In this document: piece by piece, positions 49,484 to 57,787 of the stretch
Numbering within the stretch: position 1 is the stretch's first letter
How the letters are laid out: each line of letters starts with the position of its first letter
Assembly: GCA_004558485.1 (NCBI GenBank)
Contig: SFCS01000004.1
Location: 16,223 to 80,222, forward strand
Direction of reading: 5' to 3'
Origin: Ruminococcus sp.
GTDB taxonomy: Bacteria > Bacillota > Clostridia > Oscillospirales > Acutalibacteraceae
DNA: 64,000 nucleotides
Program-made: the position numbers and the translations under genes
Notes under the pieces: model-generated
The model's database searches: none
Seen by the model: the letters and a program-made list of their open reading frames with translations, nothing else
Told to the model about the DNA's origin: nothing

Positions 49484-50583
49484 TCCGCGTCCTCCTGCGT
49501 ATAACGATAGCGTCCTGCAATTTCCTGCATTTTCGCATAGTTTCTTTCCATGTCGGCGGCAAGCTGCATCTGCGTGTGGCAGCGCACCAGGTTGTGCGTC
49601 GGATAAGCGGTCTTGAAATAGACATCGCCCATGAGATAATCCGTCAGGAAGCGCATACCGCATTCCAGCGTCATCATCTTTGCTCCGGCAGCCAAAAGGT
49701 CAAATTCCGACGGTTCCAAATATCCGCCGCAGCCGATCACAAAGCCGCGCGTATAGATGTCATAAAAGTTCAGATCGAGATGCACCTTCGACACATCCGG
49801 CTCATCCTCCGCCGCGGTGTTGCCGCCGAAACGGATCGCATCGCCGAAATCGCAGACCGAAAAGCCGGGCATCACCGTGTCGAGGTCGATGACACACAGA
49901 GCCGCATGCGTCTGCGCATCCAGCATGACATTGTTGCATTTGGTGTCATTGTGGGTAACGCGCAGCGGCAGTTTTCCGTCGCGGTGTGCCGCAAACAGCG
50001 TATCATAAAAGCTCTCGCGGGCACGGAAAAAGGCGATTTCCTTCTGCACGGATGCCGCACGGTCGCACGGATCCTTCCCCACCGCCTCCAAAAGATCCCG
50101 ATAGCGCTTGGGGGTGTTATGAAAATCGGGGATGGTCTCATGCAGCACCTCGGCGGGAAAATCGTGCAGATCCCGCTGGAACATGCCGAACGCCAGCGCG
50201 CACTGATAGATGTCCGTCGCCGCATCGGGATGCTCGGGGCAGATGGCGTCCTCGATGAACTTATACATGCGCCATGCCACGCCGTTTTCATCGACGAAAT
50301 AGTTTTTCCCCTCCGGCGTCGGCAAAATCTTCAAAACGCTGCGCGGGTCGACTGCACGCTTGCGCATGAAGGTCGTCACCCGCTCCACATTCTCCATGAG
50401 CTGCTGCGGATCTTTGAACACTTCACCGTTGATCGCCTGCAAAATATACCGTTTTTTGCCGCTCATCACCATAAAAGTGCCGTTGATATGGCCGTTGCCG
50501 TGCGGCACGCAGCCGTTCACCGCATTTTCCGGCATGAAATGTGTCAGTGCGCGGGTTGCCTGAGAAAGATCGATGTTCTGCAT
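49480..50583 (-). CDS. Aminoglycoside-phosphotransferase-fold sugar kinase (N-acetylhexosamine 1-kinase-like)
   Basis: A 367-residue kinase of the APH fold. The catalytic loop THNDTKCNNVMLD (near 210-222) and the metal-binding VIDLDTVMPG (near 232) match N-acetylhexosamine 1-kinases (NahK) known from bifidobacteria, which phosphorylate GlcNAc or GalNAc at C1. Coupling to nagB (ATGA overlap) and the nearby nagA fit amino-sugar use. The exact sugar is not certain. It is the first gene of the operon and divergent from a PocR-AraC regulator. Confidence 0.82.
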   Translation of the reverse strand: MQNIDLSQATRALTHFMPENAVNGCVPHGNGHINGTFMVMSGKKRYILQAINGEVFKDPQQLMENVERVTTFMRKRAVDPRSVLKILPTPEGKNYFVDENGVAWRMYKFIEDAICPEHPDAATDIYQCALAFGMFQRDLHDFPAEVLHETIPDFHNTPKRYRDLLEAVGKDPCDRAASVQKEIAFFRARESFYDTLFAAHRDGKLPLRVTHNDTKCNNVMLDAQTHAALCVIDLDTVMPGFSVCDFGDAIRFGGNTAAEDEPDVSKVHLDLNFYDIYTRGFVIGCGGYLEPSEFDLLAAGAKMMTLECGMRFLTDYLMGDVYFKTAYPTHNLVRCHTQMQLAADMERNYAKMQEIAGRYRYTQEDAE

Positions 50584-50607
50584 TGCAAAATTCCCCCATT
50601 CGGTTTC

Positions 50608-50613
50608 ATTATA
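50608..50613 (-). promoter_or_regulatory. -10 element of the kinase-nagB-GH28 operon
   Basis: On the minus strand an exact TATAAT, about 25 bases before the kinase ATG, without a good -35. That is the pattern expected of a promoter needing an activator, here probably the divergent PocR-AraC protein. Confidence 0.6.
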
Positions 50614-50645
50614 CCGATTTTCTGAAAAAGTTTCTATGTACTATC

Positions 50646-50674
50646 TTGTCAAGTATAGCAGAATATGATAAAAT
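50646..50674 (+). promoter_or_regulatory. Sigma-A promoter of the PocR-AraC regulator
   Basis: TTGTCA (50646-50651), 17 bases, TAAAAT (50669-50674), 28 bases before the ATG. Confidence 0.78.
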
Positions 50675-50702
50675 AACATATATTTACATAAGGAGCGATT
50701 GT

Positions 50703-51497
50703 ATGCAGCAGGTAGAAATCATGCGCATCCTGCGGGATTTTCACCGTGTATCCGGCTTTCGTGTGTCCATTCACGATGCGGATTTCAAGGAGACCTTTGC
50801 CTATCCCGCGCAGAGTCATGCCTTTTGCCGTGCCATTCAGCAGGACAAAAAGGTGCTCGCCTCCTGCCGCAAGACCGACGCGCTCATGCTGCAAAAAGTA
50901 AAAGAAAGCGGCGAAACGATTTTGTATCGCTGCCCGCAGGGGCTGTGTGAGGCAGCAGCGCCCATCTATCATTACGGCGTGCTGTCCGGCTACCTGATGA
51001 TCGGACAGATGCGGGACAGCGAGGGGCTGACGGCCTCGGAGCTTTGTGCGCCGTTTCGGGACAATGCTGCCGTCGCAAGGGCGGCGCAAAAGCTGCCCTC
51101 CATGAAGGAGGAGGAAATGCGCGCTTATCTCAGCATCATGACCGTCATCGCACAATACCTCACCGGCACGAACCGTGTACAGACCGACAACGGCAGATTG
51201 CCGGAGCTTATCGCACAATACCTGCGCAAGAACTATGCGCAGAAGATCACACTGCAATCCCTCTCCCGCCGTTTCGGCTATTGCAACGCCACCCTCACCA
51301 AAGGCTTTCGCGCGGAATACGGCTGCACCATCTTTTCCTATCTCCGGGACATCCGCCTGGACATCGCCTGCAAGATGCTGCGGGAAAGCGACCTGTCGGT
51401 GAAGGAGATCGCCGCCGCCTGCGGCATGGACGATCAGAACTATTTTTCCCGCGTGTTCAAAAAGCGGTGCGGCTGCTCCCCGAGCGCTTACCGATAA
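50703..51497 (+). CDS. AraC family regulator with PocR ligand-binding domain
   Basis: A 264-residue regulator. The N-terminal PocR-type sensor (about 8-150) has FRVSIHDADFKETFAYP, a cysteine cluster region (SCRKTDA, YRCPQGLCEAAAPI) and GYLMIGQM. The C-terminal AraC helix-turn-helix (about 165-264) has LPELIAQYLRKNYAQKITLQS and EIAAACGMDDQNYFSRVFKK. PocR domains bind small hydrocarbon derivatives such as propanediol. AAGGAG precedes ATG 50703. It is divergent from the amino-sugar operon and overlaps the convergent nagA by 10 bases. Confidence 0.9.
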   Translation: MQQVEIMRILRDFHRVSGFRVSIHDADFKETFAYPAQSHAFCRAIQQDKKVLASCRKTDALMLQKVKESGETILYRCPQGLCEAAAPIYHYGVLSGYLMIGQMRDSEGLTASELCAPFRDNAAVARAAQKLPSMKEEEMRAYLSIMTVIAQYLTGTNRVQTDNGRLPELIAQYLRKNYAQKITLQSLSRRFGYCNATLTKGFRAEYGCTIFSYLRDIRLDIACKMLRESDLSVKEIAAACGMDDQNYFSRVFKKRCGCSPSAYR

Positions 51498-52549
51498 ACT
51501 TCACCGCCGATGATGACGGTGTCGATCTCCAAATCCTCGTCCACGATCAGCAGATCGGCGTCAAAGCCCTCCGCGATCCTGCCTTTTTTCACACCGAGAA
51601 GCCGCGCCGGCGTCTCGGACGCCATGCGCACGGCATCCTCGAAGGGGATGCCGCTTTTTGTTGCCGTGCGAACGCAGTCCCACAGAGTCGCGCTCGACCC
51701 CGCGATCGTGCCGTCCGTCAGCCGTGCCGCACCGTCCTTCAAAACGACCGGCAGTCCGCCGCAGACATATTCGCCGTCGGGCAGGCCCGCCGTGCGGATG
51801 CTGTCGCTGATGATGACCATGCGCTCCGTGCCGAAAAGCTGCCAGGTGGCGCGGATGACCGGCGGCGCCACATGAAAGCCGTCGCAGATGAGCTGTGCAT
51901 AGATATGCCGCTCAAAGCCCGCACCGATAGGGCCGGGAGCGCGATGATGCAGCGGCGGCATGGCGTTATAGGTATGTGTCAGGCAGTTGGCGCCGCAATC
52001 GATGGCGCGCAGCGCCGTTTCATAGTCACAGTCTGTGTGCCCGATGGAGACCACCGTCCTGTCCGACACCGCGCGAATAAATTCCTCGCTGCCGGGCAGC
52101 TCGGGCGCCATCGTCACCATCTTCACATTTTGAAATTGCGCAAAATCCGCGATCGACGGCAAGCGGATGTTGGCGGGATCCTGCGCACCCTTATGCTTTT
52201 CGGAAATGAACGGTCCTTCGAGGTGAAATCCCAAAATCTGCGCGCCCTCACAGGCGGTGCTCGCCTTCGTGACCCGCAGAATGTCGGCATAGGGCATCGT
52301 CATGGTCGTGGGCAAAAACGCCGTCGTGCCGTGCTGTGCATAGAAACGGCACAGCGGAGCAAAATCCGCGTCCATGGTGTCAAAGCCGTTGGCGCCGTGC
52401 GTGTGCACATCGATAAGACCCGGTATCACCCGCTTGCCGCCGACATCCACGCCCTCCGGCATATCTCTGTCGGTCACAAGCGCAATCCTGCCACCCTCGG
52501 TCACGATCGTTTTCAGCTCTCCGCCGACGCGGGCATGTCGCAAAATCAT
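51488..52549 (-). CDS. nagA: N-acetylglucosamine-6-phosphate deacetylase
   Basis: A 353-residue amidohydrolase giving glucosamine-6-phosphate for NagB. Motifs are PGLIDVHTHGANG (metal), GFHLEGPFIS (metal Glu), SIGHTDCDY, LTHTYNAMPPLHHR and ISDSIRTAG, where the catalytic Asp lies. ATG 52549 follows GGAGATGAG. It faces the PocR-AraC gene and their ends overlap, so nagA transcripts without a terminator would run antisense through the regulator. Confidence 0.94.
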   Translation of the reverse strand: MILRHARVGGELKTIVTEGGRIALVTDRDMPEGVDVGGKRVIPGLIDVHTHGANGFDTMDADFAPLCRFYAQHGTTAFLPTTMTMPYADILRVTKASTACEGAQILGFHLEGPFISEKHKGAQDPANIRLPSIADFAQFQNVKMVTMAPELPGSEEFIRAVSDRTVVSIGHTDCDYETALRAIDCGANCLTHTYNAMPPLHHRAPGPIGAGFERHIYAQLICDGFHVAPPVIRATWQLFGTERMVIISDSIRTAGLPDGEYVCGGLPVVLKDGAARLTDGTIAGSSATLWDCVRTATKSGIPFEDAVRMASETPARLLGVKKGRIAEGFDADLLIVDEDLEIDTVIIGGEVYR

Positions 52550-52563
52550 AAGCTCATCTCCGA

Positions 52564-52592
52564 TTGATTTTTCAGTTGGTTCGCAGTATACT
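52564..52592 (+). promoter_or_regulatory. Sigma-A promoter of the YbaK-like gene
   Basis: TTGATT (52564-52569), 17 bases, TATACT (52587-52592), 33 bases before the ATG at 52626. Confidence 0.72.
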
Positions 52593-52625
52593 GTCATCAT
52601 ACCACGAAAAAAGGAAGAATGCACT

Positions 52626-53108
52626 ATGTCTATCGAAAAAGTTATAGCATTTTTTGCTGAAAAAGGCTGTGCCGACCGCGTGCGGGTGCTGCCCACCTCC
52701 AGTGCCACCGTGGCGCTTGCCGCCGAGGCGCTCGGCTGTGAGCCGGCGCGCATCGCCAAAACCATGTCCTTTCGCGGCAAGGAAGGCTATATTCTCGTAG
52801 TTGCCGCGGGCGACACCAAGATCGACAACGCTAAATTCAAGCACACCTTCGGCGTCAAGGCGACCATGCTGTCCCACGACGAGGTCGAGCCTGCCATCGG
52901 GCATGCGGTGGGCGGTGTCTGCCCGTTTGCCGTCAACGACGGCGTTGCGGTCTATCTCGACGAGTCGCTGCGCCGCTTTGAAACGGTGTTTCCCGCCTGC
53001 GGCAGCGCCAACAGCGCCATTGAGGTGACGCTGCCGGAGCTGGCGGCATTTGCCGCGCCCGTCAAGTGGGTGGATGTATGCAAGCTGCCCGCGGTGTCAC
53101 AGGGTTGA
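52626..53108 (+). CDS. YbaK/EbsC family aminoacyl-tRNA deacylase
   Basis: A 160-residue single-domain editing protein that removes wrong amino acids from tRNA (often Cys or Ala from tRNA-Pro). Typical are SSATVALAAEALGC, IAKTMSFRG with its catalytic lysine, AGDTKIDNAKF, and HAVGGVCPFAV. ATG 52626 follows AAGGAAG; the longer frame overlaps nagA on the other strand. The 3' end overlaps the convergent HAD gene by 12 bases. Confidence 0.92.
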   Translation: MSIEKVIAFFAEKGCADRVRVLPTSSATVALAAEALGCEPARIAKTMSFRGKEGYILVVAAGDTKIDNAKFKHTFGVKATMLSHDEVEPAIGHAVGGVCPFAVNDGVAVYLDESLRRFETVFPACGSANSAIEVTLPELAAFAAPVKWVDVCKLPAVSQG

Positions 53109-53783
53109 CAGCAGCCGCGGCAGGTCGGCAAGCGCGTTGACCGTATAATCCGGCTGCACGGCCGTGCGGTTTTCCCTGTGCCGCGGGTTGAACCACACTG
53201 TGCGGATGCCCGCGTTTTTGCCGCCCTGTATGTCCGAGGAAAGGCTGTCGCCGATCATCACGGTCGAAGCGGGATCAAACCCCTCGATGTGCGCGGCACA
53301 GTGCGCAAAAAACGCAGCCGACGGCTTGTCCGCGCCGATCGTTTCGGAAACGAACACCCCTTTGAAAAACGGAGTCAGCCCCGCCTCCCGCATCCGCTTT
53401 TGCTGCACGGCGGTGCTGCCGTTCGTTGCCGCATACAAAGCATAGGTCCTTGCAAGCTCCGTCAATAGCGGCAGCGCCCCCGCCATCAGCGGGTGTTGGT
53501 CGCGCAGGCAGCGTTCATACCGTGCGGTCGTCTCCTTTGCGTCGGCGCAGACGCCGTATTCCCCAAACAACAATGTAAAGCGGCGTACCTTTACTTCATC
53601 GCGCGTAAGCTTTCCCTGTTCGAGCAGCTTCCACTGCTGCTCATTGAGCACGCTGTAGCGATCGAGCATCGCCGCCGTCGGCTGCACGCCGCACTGCGGC
53701 AGCGCTATACGCAGCGCAGCATGCTCCGCTGCGTGAAAGTCGAGAAGGGTGTCGTCGAGATCGAAAATAACGGTTGTGATCAT
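53097..53783 (-). CDS. HAD family hydrolase, YjjG-like
   Basis: A 228-residue haloacid-dehalogenase-fold phosphatase. Motif I is VIFDLDDTLLDF, motif II the TNGS segment, motif III the KPSAAFF Lys and motif IV GDSLSSDIQGG. YjjG-type enzymes dephosphorylate (non-canonical) pyrimidine nucleotides. The ATG lies after GGAGTGT, directly past a hairpin that follows the dehydrogenase gene. Confidence 0.9.
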   Translation of the reverse strand: MITTVIFDLDDTLLDFHAAEHAALRIALPQCGVQPTAAMLDRYSVLNEQQWKLLEQGKLTRDEVKVRRFTLLFGEYGVCADAKETTARYERCLRDQHPLMAGALPLLTELARTYALYAATNGSTAVQQKRMREAGLTPFFKGVFVSETIGADKPSAAFFAHCAAHIEGFDPASTVMIGDSLSSDIQGGKNAGIRTVWFNPRHRENRTAVQPDYTVNALADLPRLLSTL

Positions 53784-53795
53784 ATACACTCCATG

Positions 53796-53831
53796 AAAGA
53801 AACGGGTTGCCGCGCGGCAACCCGTTTCTTT
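53796..53831 (-). terminator. Hairpin after the Gfo/Idh/MocA gene
   Basis: A perfect 18-bp palindromic stem (AAAGAAACGGGTTGCCGC and its complement, no real loop) just past the dehydrogenase stop. The minus-strand tail is only TTTCTTTC, so termination may be partial; it ends right before the HAD ribosome binding site. Confidence 0.65.
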
Positions 53832-53839
53832 TTTGTTTA

Positions 53840-55009
53840 TCAGACTTCGGGAAGGACGATCTGAATTTCGTGACCGCACTCTGCGGATTCGCAGATGCCG
53901 GACAGGATCGCCTGATTGCGGATGATCTGGGAGGTCGGCACAGGCGCCGGCTTGCCCTCTTTGACCGCATCCATGAAGGAGCGAATCTTCAGAGCGAACA
54001 GCCCCTCCTCCGGGGACGGCAGGATCGGCACAACGGTCTCAACCTGCGTGCCGCAGACCTCGTGATAGATCGTCATCGGGCCGCCGACGGAGCCGTTCCA
54101 GCAATCGGTGGACGGGATGCGCAGGCCGCCCTTTGTGCCGAGGATGATGGTGTCGCCGGGGGTGTTGATGTTCATTGCCCAGGCAATACGGAAGTCGAGG
54201 ATGATGTCGCCCTCCAGGCGGACAAACGCGGCAGCGAAATCATCGACGCCGAACGCATCGGCATATTCATGATGCTTGCCGTAGCCAACATAGTTCGGGT
54301 CTTTGCCGAAGAACGCGGACTTATAACCGGAAACGGACAGCGGCTTCGGATAGCCGATCGCGTTCATGACCATGTCCAGCGAATAGCAGCCGATGTCGCC
54401 CAGCGCGCCGATGCCGCCGGTATCCTTTGCGATGAAGGAAGTGCCGTAGGGCGTCGGGATGCCGCGACGGCGGCCGCCGCCGGTCTGGATGTAATAAATC
54501 TTGCCGAGCTCGCCGGAGTCAACAATCTTCTTGATCATCTGCATGTTGGGATCAAGACGCGGCTGGAAGCCGATCGACAGAACCTTGCCGCTCTTTTTCT
54601 CCGCCTTCAGCAGCTCGGCAGCCTCGTCCATCGTGACGCACATCGGCTTTTCCAGCATGACATGCACGCCTTTTTCCAGCGCATAGATTGCCGGCGGCAC
54701 ATGCTGACAGTTATAGGTGCAGATGGAAACGGCATCCAGCTTCATGTCCGGATCGTCCAGCATCTCCTTGTGGCCGCCGTCATAGCACTTGACGCCCTCA
54801 AGACCCATCTTTTTGCAGAAGGCAGCCGCCTTGCCGGGGATGATGTCCGCCGCCGCAACGATCTCGGCATCCGCATAGTGCTTATATGCCGCGATGTGCG
54901 CCTCTGCGATCCAGCCCGTGCCGATGATGCCGATGCGCAGTTTTCTGTCGGCATCGACAATTTTGGTTTCCTCGGTGTTTTCCTGGAAACGGTTGAGAAT
55001 ATCGCCCAT
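53840..55009 (-). CDS. Gfo/Idh/MocA family NAD(P)-dependent dehydrogenase (second)
   Basis: A 389-residue oxidoreductase. Rossmann motif GIIGTGWIAEAHI near residue 27, catalytic EKPMCVT near 120, and the C-terminal domain with GGIGALGDIGCYSLDM. A 20-residue N-terminal extension precedes the Rossmann fold. It lies 25 bases after a TIM-barrel isomerase, forming a second dehydrogenase/isomerase pair in the window, separate from the one near 10 kb. Substrate unknown. GGAGG lies 8 bases before ATG 55009. Confidence 0.9.
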   Translation of the reverse strand: MGDILNRFQENTEETKIVDADRKLRIGIIGTGWIAEAHIAAYKHYADAEIVAAADIIPGKAAAFCKKMGLEGVKCYDGGHKEMLDDPDMKLDAVSICTYNCQHVPPAIYALEKGVHVMLEKPMCVTMDEAAELLKAEKKSGKVLSIGFQPRLDPNMQMIKKIVDSGELGKIYYIQTGGGRRRGIPTPYGTSFIAKDTGGIGALGDIGCYSLDMVMNAIGYPKPLSVSGYKSAFFGKDPNYVGYGKHHEYADAFGVDDFAAAFVRLEGDIILDFRIAWAMNINTPGDTIILGTKGGLRIPSTDCWNGSVGGPMTIYHEVCGTQVETVVPILPSPEEGLFALKIRSFMDAVKEGKPAPVPTSQIIRNQAILSGICESAECGHEIQIVLPEV

Positions 55010-55033
55010 GATATGTACCTCCAAAAAAGTTAT

Positions 55034-55849
55034 TTATTGACCAATGGATCTCAGATAGTTACGGCTGCGCTCGGCGCACTCCAAGGAGGAAAGACCGCCG
55101 GAGGGATTATCCTGCTCCACGACGAGCCACTCCGTTCCCGCCTTTTCGCAAGCCGCGATGATGGACGGGAAATCCTGCACACCGTCGCCGACGGGACGCA
55201 GCTCAAACTTATTCGCCTCTTCCTTTTTGGCGGTCGCGTCGACGCCGATGAGCTCATACATATGCTCGCTCTTCTCGCCGACATAGTCCTTGAGATGCAC
55301 GACCGGCGCTCTGCCGCTGTACTTCTCCACATACGCCGTCGGATCTGCACCGCCGACCCGCACCCAGCAGGTGTCCAGCTCGGTCTGCAGCAGATCGGCG
55401 GAGATGTTCTCATACATGACATCCAGCGCATACGCGCCGTCCACCTTCACAAACTCGAAGTCATGGTTGTGATACAGAAGGGTCATGCCCTCCCGCTTTG
55501 CCTCTTCGCCGATCGCCGCAATGTCCTTTTGCGTCTGTGCATATTTCTCATGTCCGGGACGGCGCTCCTCGCCGAGCCACGGCACCGCGATAAAGCGACA
55601 GCCGATCATTTTATATGCCTCGATCGTTCCCGGCTGCAGCAGATCGTCGATCGGCACATGCGCCGAGATCGGCACAAGCCCGATCTCCTCACACATCGCC
55701 TTGACCTCCTCCGGGGCATACCCGTAAAGGCCGGCAAATTCCACGCCGTCATAGCCGAGCGCCTTCACCTTTTGCAGCGTTCCGCGCATATCCTTTTCCG
55801 CAAAATCGCGGACGGAATACAGCTGGAGCGCAATGGGAAATTTTTTCAT
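55034..55849 (-). CDS. Sugar phosphate isomerase/epimerase (TIM barrel, third)
   Basis: A 271-residue xylose-isomerase-like barrel starting IALQLYSVRDF. Likely metal-site residues are in YHNHDFEF, LDTCWVRVGG, VVHLKDYVG and WLVVEQDNPSGG. It may act with the dehydrogenase downstream on a sugar or inositol derivative. AAAGGATAGC precedes the ATG, and a good promoter with a short leader hairpin lies upstream. Confidence 0.87.
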   Translation of the reverse strand: MKKFPIALQLYSVRDFAEKDMRGTLQKVKALGYDGVEFAGLYGYAPEEVKAMCEEIGLVPISAHVPIDDLLQPGTIEAYKMIGCRFIAVPWLGEERRPGHEKYAQTQKDIAAIGEEAKREGMTLLYHNHDFEFVKVDGAYALDVMYENISADLLQTELDTCWVRVGGADPTAYVEKYSGRAPVVHLKDYVGEKSEHMYELIGVDATAKKEEANKFELRPVGDGVQDFPSIIAACEKAGTEWLVVEQDNPSGGLSSLECAERSRNYLRSIGQ

Positions 55850-55877
55850 AGCTATCCTTTCCTCCGTTCTCTCTTTG

Positions 55878-55903
55878 ACGCGCGGACACCCTGTCCGCAC
55901 AAA
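55878..55903 (-). promoter_or_regulatory. Leader hairpin before the TIM-barrel/dehydrogenase pair
   Basis: Just after the transcription start, the minus strand reads GTGCGGACAGGGTGTCCGCGCG, a GCGGACA/TGTCCGC stem with a three-base loop. It could be an operator or a transcript-stabilising stem. Confidence 0.4.
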
Positions 55904-55906
55904 GCT

Positions 55907-55935
55907 ACCATACCATCTTTGTTTCCATTTGTAAA
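55907..55935 (-). promoter_or_regulatory. Sigma-A promoter of the second isomerase/dehydrogenase pair
   Basis: On the minus strand TTTACA (55930-55935), 17 bases, TATGGT (55907-55912), with TGG before the -10. Confidence 0.7.
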
Positions 55936-55973
55936 GAGAAAAACACACATTTTTTCGAGAATTTTTCGAAAAA

Positions 55974-56008
55974 GAAAAAACGGGTGCGTAGCAAGCGCTA
56001 GGCATCCG
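55974..56008 (-). terminator. Terminator overlapping the prfC 3' end
   Basis: On the minus strand CGGATGCCTAGC and GCTACGCACCCG form an imperfect stem that includes the prfC stop codon, followed by six T. Confidence 0.6.
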
Positions 56009-57617
56009 TTTTTCCGAATTCCGAAAGCTCCAGGGTCGGGTTGTGCTCCGTCGCCCAGGTGATGTTCCAGGGGCTCGTGAACAGCAAAAGATGTCTCCCG
56101 CGCATATCCTGAATGCGGCGGGTGTCCGAGGTAAGATTGAGCGCTTTCGGATCTAAGTCCTCATTCTCGATCCAGCGGATGTGCTGATATGCCAGCATAT
56201 CCAGGCGGATCTCCACACCGTACTCGTTGAGCAGGCGATATTCCAGCACCTCAAATTGCAGCGTGCCGACGACGCCGACAATCACTTCCTCCATGCCGCC
56301 GTTCAGTTCCCGGAAGACCTGAATGGCGCCCTCCTGCGCGATCTGCATCGTGCCCTTGACAAACTGCTTGCGCTTCATGGTATCTTTAAGCCGCACCAGT
56401 GCGAAATGCTCGGGTGCAAAGGTCGGGATGCCCTCAAAGCGAAATTTTTTGCCCGGCATACAGATGGTGTCGCCGATGGAGAAAATGCCGGGGTCGAACA
56501 CGCCGATGATGTCACCGGCATATGCCTCCTCGATCACTTCCCTGTCCTGTGCCATGAGCTGCTGCGGCTGCGACAGGCGCTGCTTGCGGTCACCCTGTAC
56601 ATGATAGACCTCGATGCCCTTTTCAAACTTGCCGGAGCAGATGCGCATGAACGCGATGCGGTCGCGGTGCGCCTTGTTCATGTTCGCCTGAATTTTGAAC
56701 ACAAAAGCGGAAAAGTCCGGCGAGAACGGGTCGATCTCCCCGCAGTCCGCACGGCGCGGCAACGGCGAGGTCGTCATGCGCAAAAATTCCTCCAAAAACG
56801 GTTCGACGCCGAAGTTGGTGAGCGCCGAGCCGAAAAACACGGGCGACAGCTTGCCGGCGCGCACGGCGTCCATGTCAAATTCGCCGCCCGCTCCGTCCAA
56901 AAGCTCCACATCGTCGCAAAGGCGGCTATACAGCGTGTCACCGAGTCTGTCCGCCAAAGACGGATCCTGCAGATCGACCTCGGCGGCATCCACCTCATGC
57001 TGCCCGTTGCCGTTCGCGGTAAACGCGATGATGCGCCGCCGCGGGCGGTCATAAACGCCCTTGAAATCCTTGCCGCAGCCGATGGGCCAGTTGATGGGAT
57101 ATGTCCCGATGCCGAGCACATTTTCGATCTCCTCCATGAGATCAAAGGGATCGCGCGCCTCCCTGTCCATCTTGTTGATGAAGGTGAAAATCGGGATATG
57201 CCGCAAAAGGCAGACCTTGAAGAGCTTTATCGTCTGCCGCTCCACGCCCTTTGACGCATCGATCACCATGACGGCGGAGTCCGCCGCCATGAGCGTCCGA
57301 TAGGTGTCCTCCGAAAAATCCTCGTGACCGGGGGTGTCCAGAATATTGATACAATTCCCGTTATATTCAAACTGCATCACCGAGGAGGTGACCGAAATGC
57401 CGCGCTGCTTTTCGATCTCCATCCAGTCCGACACCGCGTGTTTCATCGACCGCTTTCCCTTGACCATGCCGGCGGTCTGAATAGCGCCGCCGTACAGCAG
57501 CAGCTTTTCCGTCAGCGTGGTCTTGCCGGCGTCGGGGTGCGAAATGATGGCAAAGGTGCGACGGCGCAGAATTTCCTCTCTGAGGTCGCGCTTTTGCCCG
57601 CTCGTTGTTTCTGCCAA
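55998..57617 (-). CDS. prfC: Peptide chain release factor 3
   Basis: A 539-residue GTPase that recycles class I release factors from the ribosome. G1 SHPDAGKTTLTEK, G3 DTPGHEDFSEDT, G4 NKMDREARDP and the RF3-type C-terminal domains are present. The frame extends to an ATG at 57707, but that codon sits inside the promoter -10, so translation cannot start there. TTG at 57617, 8 bases after GGAGG, gives the usual N-terminus and length. It is flanked by its own promoter and a terminator. Confidence 0.93.
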   Translation of the reverse strand: MAETTSGQKRDLREEILRRRTFAIISHPDAGKTTLTEKLLLYGGAIQTAGMVKGKRSMKHAVSDWMEIEKQRGISVTSSVMQFEYNGNCINILDTPGHEDFSEDTYRTLMAADSAVMVIDASKGVERQTIKLFKVCLLRHIPIFTFINKMDREARDPFDLMEEIENVLGIGTYPINWPIGCGKDFKGVYDRPRRRIIAFTANGNGQHEVDAAEVDLQDPSLADRLGDTLYSRLCDDVELLDGAGGEFDMDAVRAGKLSPVFFGSALTNFGVEPFLEEFLRMTTSPLPRRADCGEIDPFSPDFSAFVFKIQANMNKAHRDRIAFMRICSGKFEKGIEVYHVQGDRKQRLSQPQQLMAQDREVIEEAYAGDIIGVFDPGIFSIGDTICMPGKKFRFEGIPTFAPEHFALVRLKDTMKRKQFVKGTMQIAQEGAIQVFRELNGGMEEVIVGVVGTLQFEVLEYRLLNEYGVEIRLDMLAYQHIRWIENEDLDPKALNLTSDTRRIQDMRGRHLLLFTSPWNITWATEHNPTLELSEFGKTDA

Positions 57618-57697
57618 AACCAATTCCTCCACAGCAAAAGTATCGCCGACAGGCGCGCCGTCTACAAGGCGCTGCCGCATCGGCACATGCATATAGG

Positions 57698-57726
57698 AAT
57701 ATAGCATTTTCCGGAAATAATGTCAA
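57698..57726 (-). promoter_or_regulatory. Sigma-A promoter of prfC
   Basis: On the minus strand TTGACA (57721-57726), 17 bases, TATATT (57698-57703). It leaves a leader of about 75 bases before the TTG start. Confidence 0.8.
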
Positions 57727-57735
57727 TATTCACCT

Positions 57736-57775
57736 AAAAAACAGCAGCTCCCCCGCGCAAAGAGGAAGCTGCCGT
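57736..57775 (-). terminator. Terminator after the KPVIYLYPE protein gene
   Basis: On the minus strand GCAGCTTCCTC, loop TTTGCGC, GGGGGAGCTGC, then TGTTTTTT; it lies just past the stop and before the prfC promoter. Confidence 0.8.
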
Positions 57776-57787
57776 TTCGGAAGCCAT

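Noticed and set aside
46682..49504. 940-residue plus-strand open frame
   Set aside because: Antisense to yicC, the GH28 gene and nagB, with no domain or ribosome binding site.
53807..56062. 751-residue plus-strand open frame
   Set aside because: Antisense to the dehydrogenase/isomerase pair; no family features.
57618..57707. ATG start for prfC at 57707
   Set aside because: The codon lies in the promoter -10 region and has no ribosome binding site.
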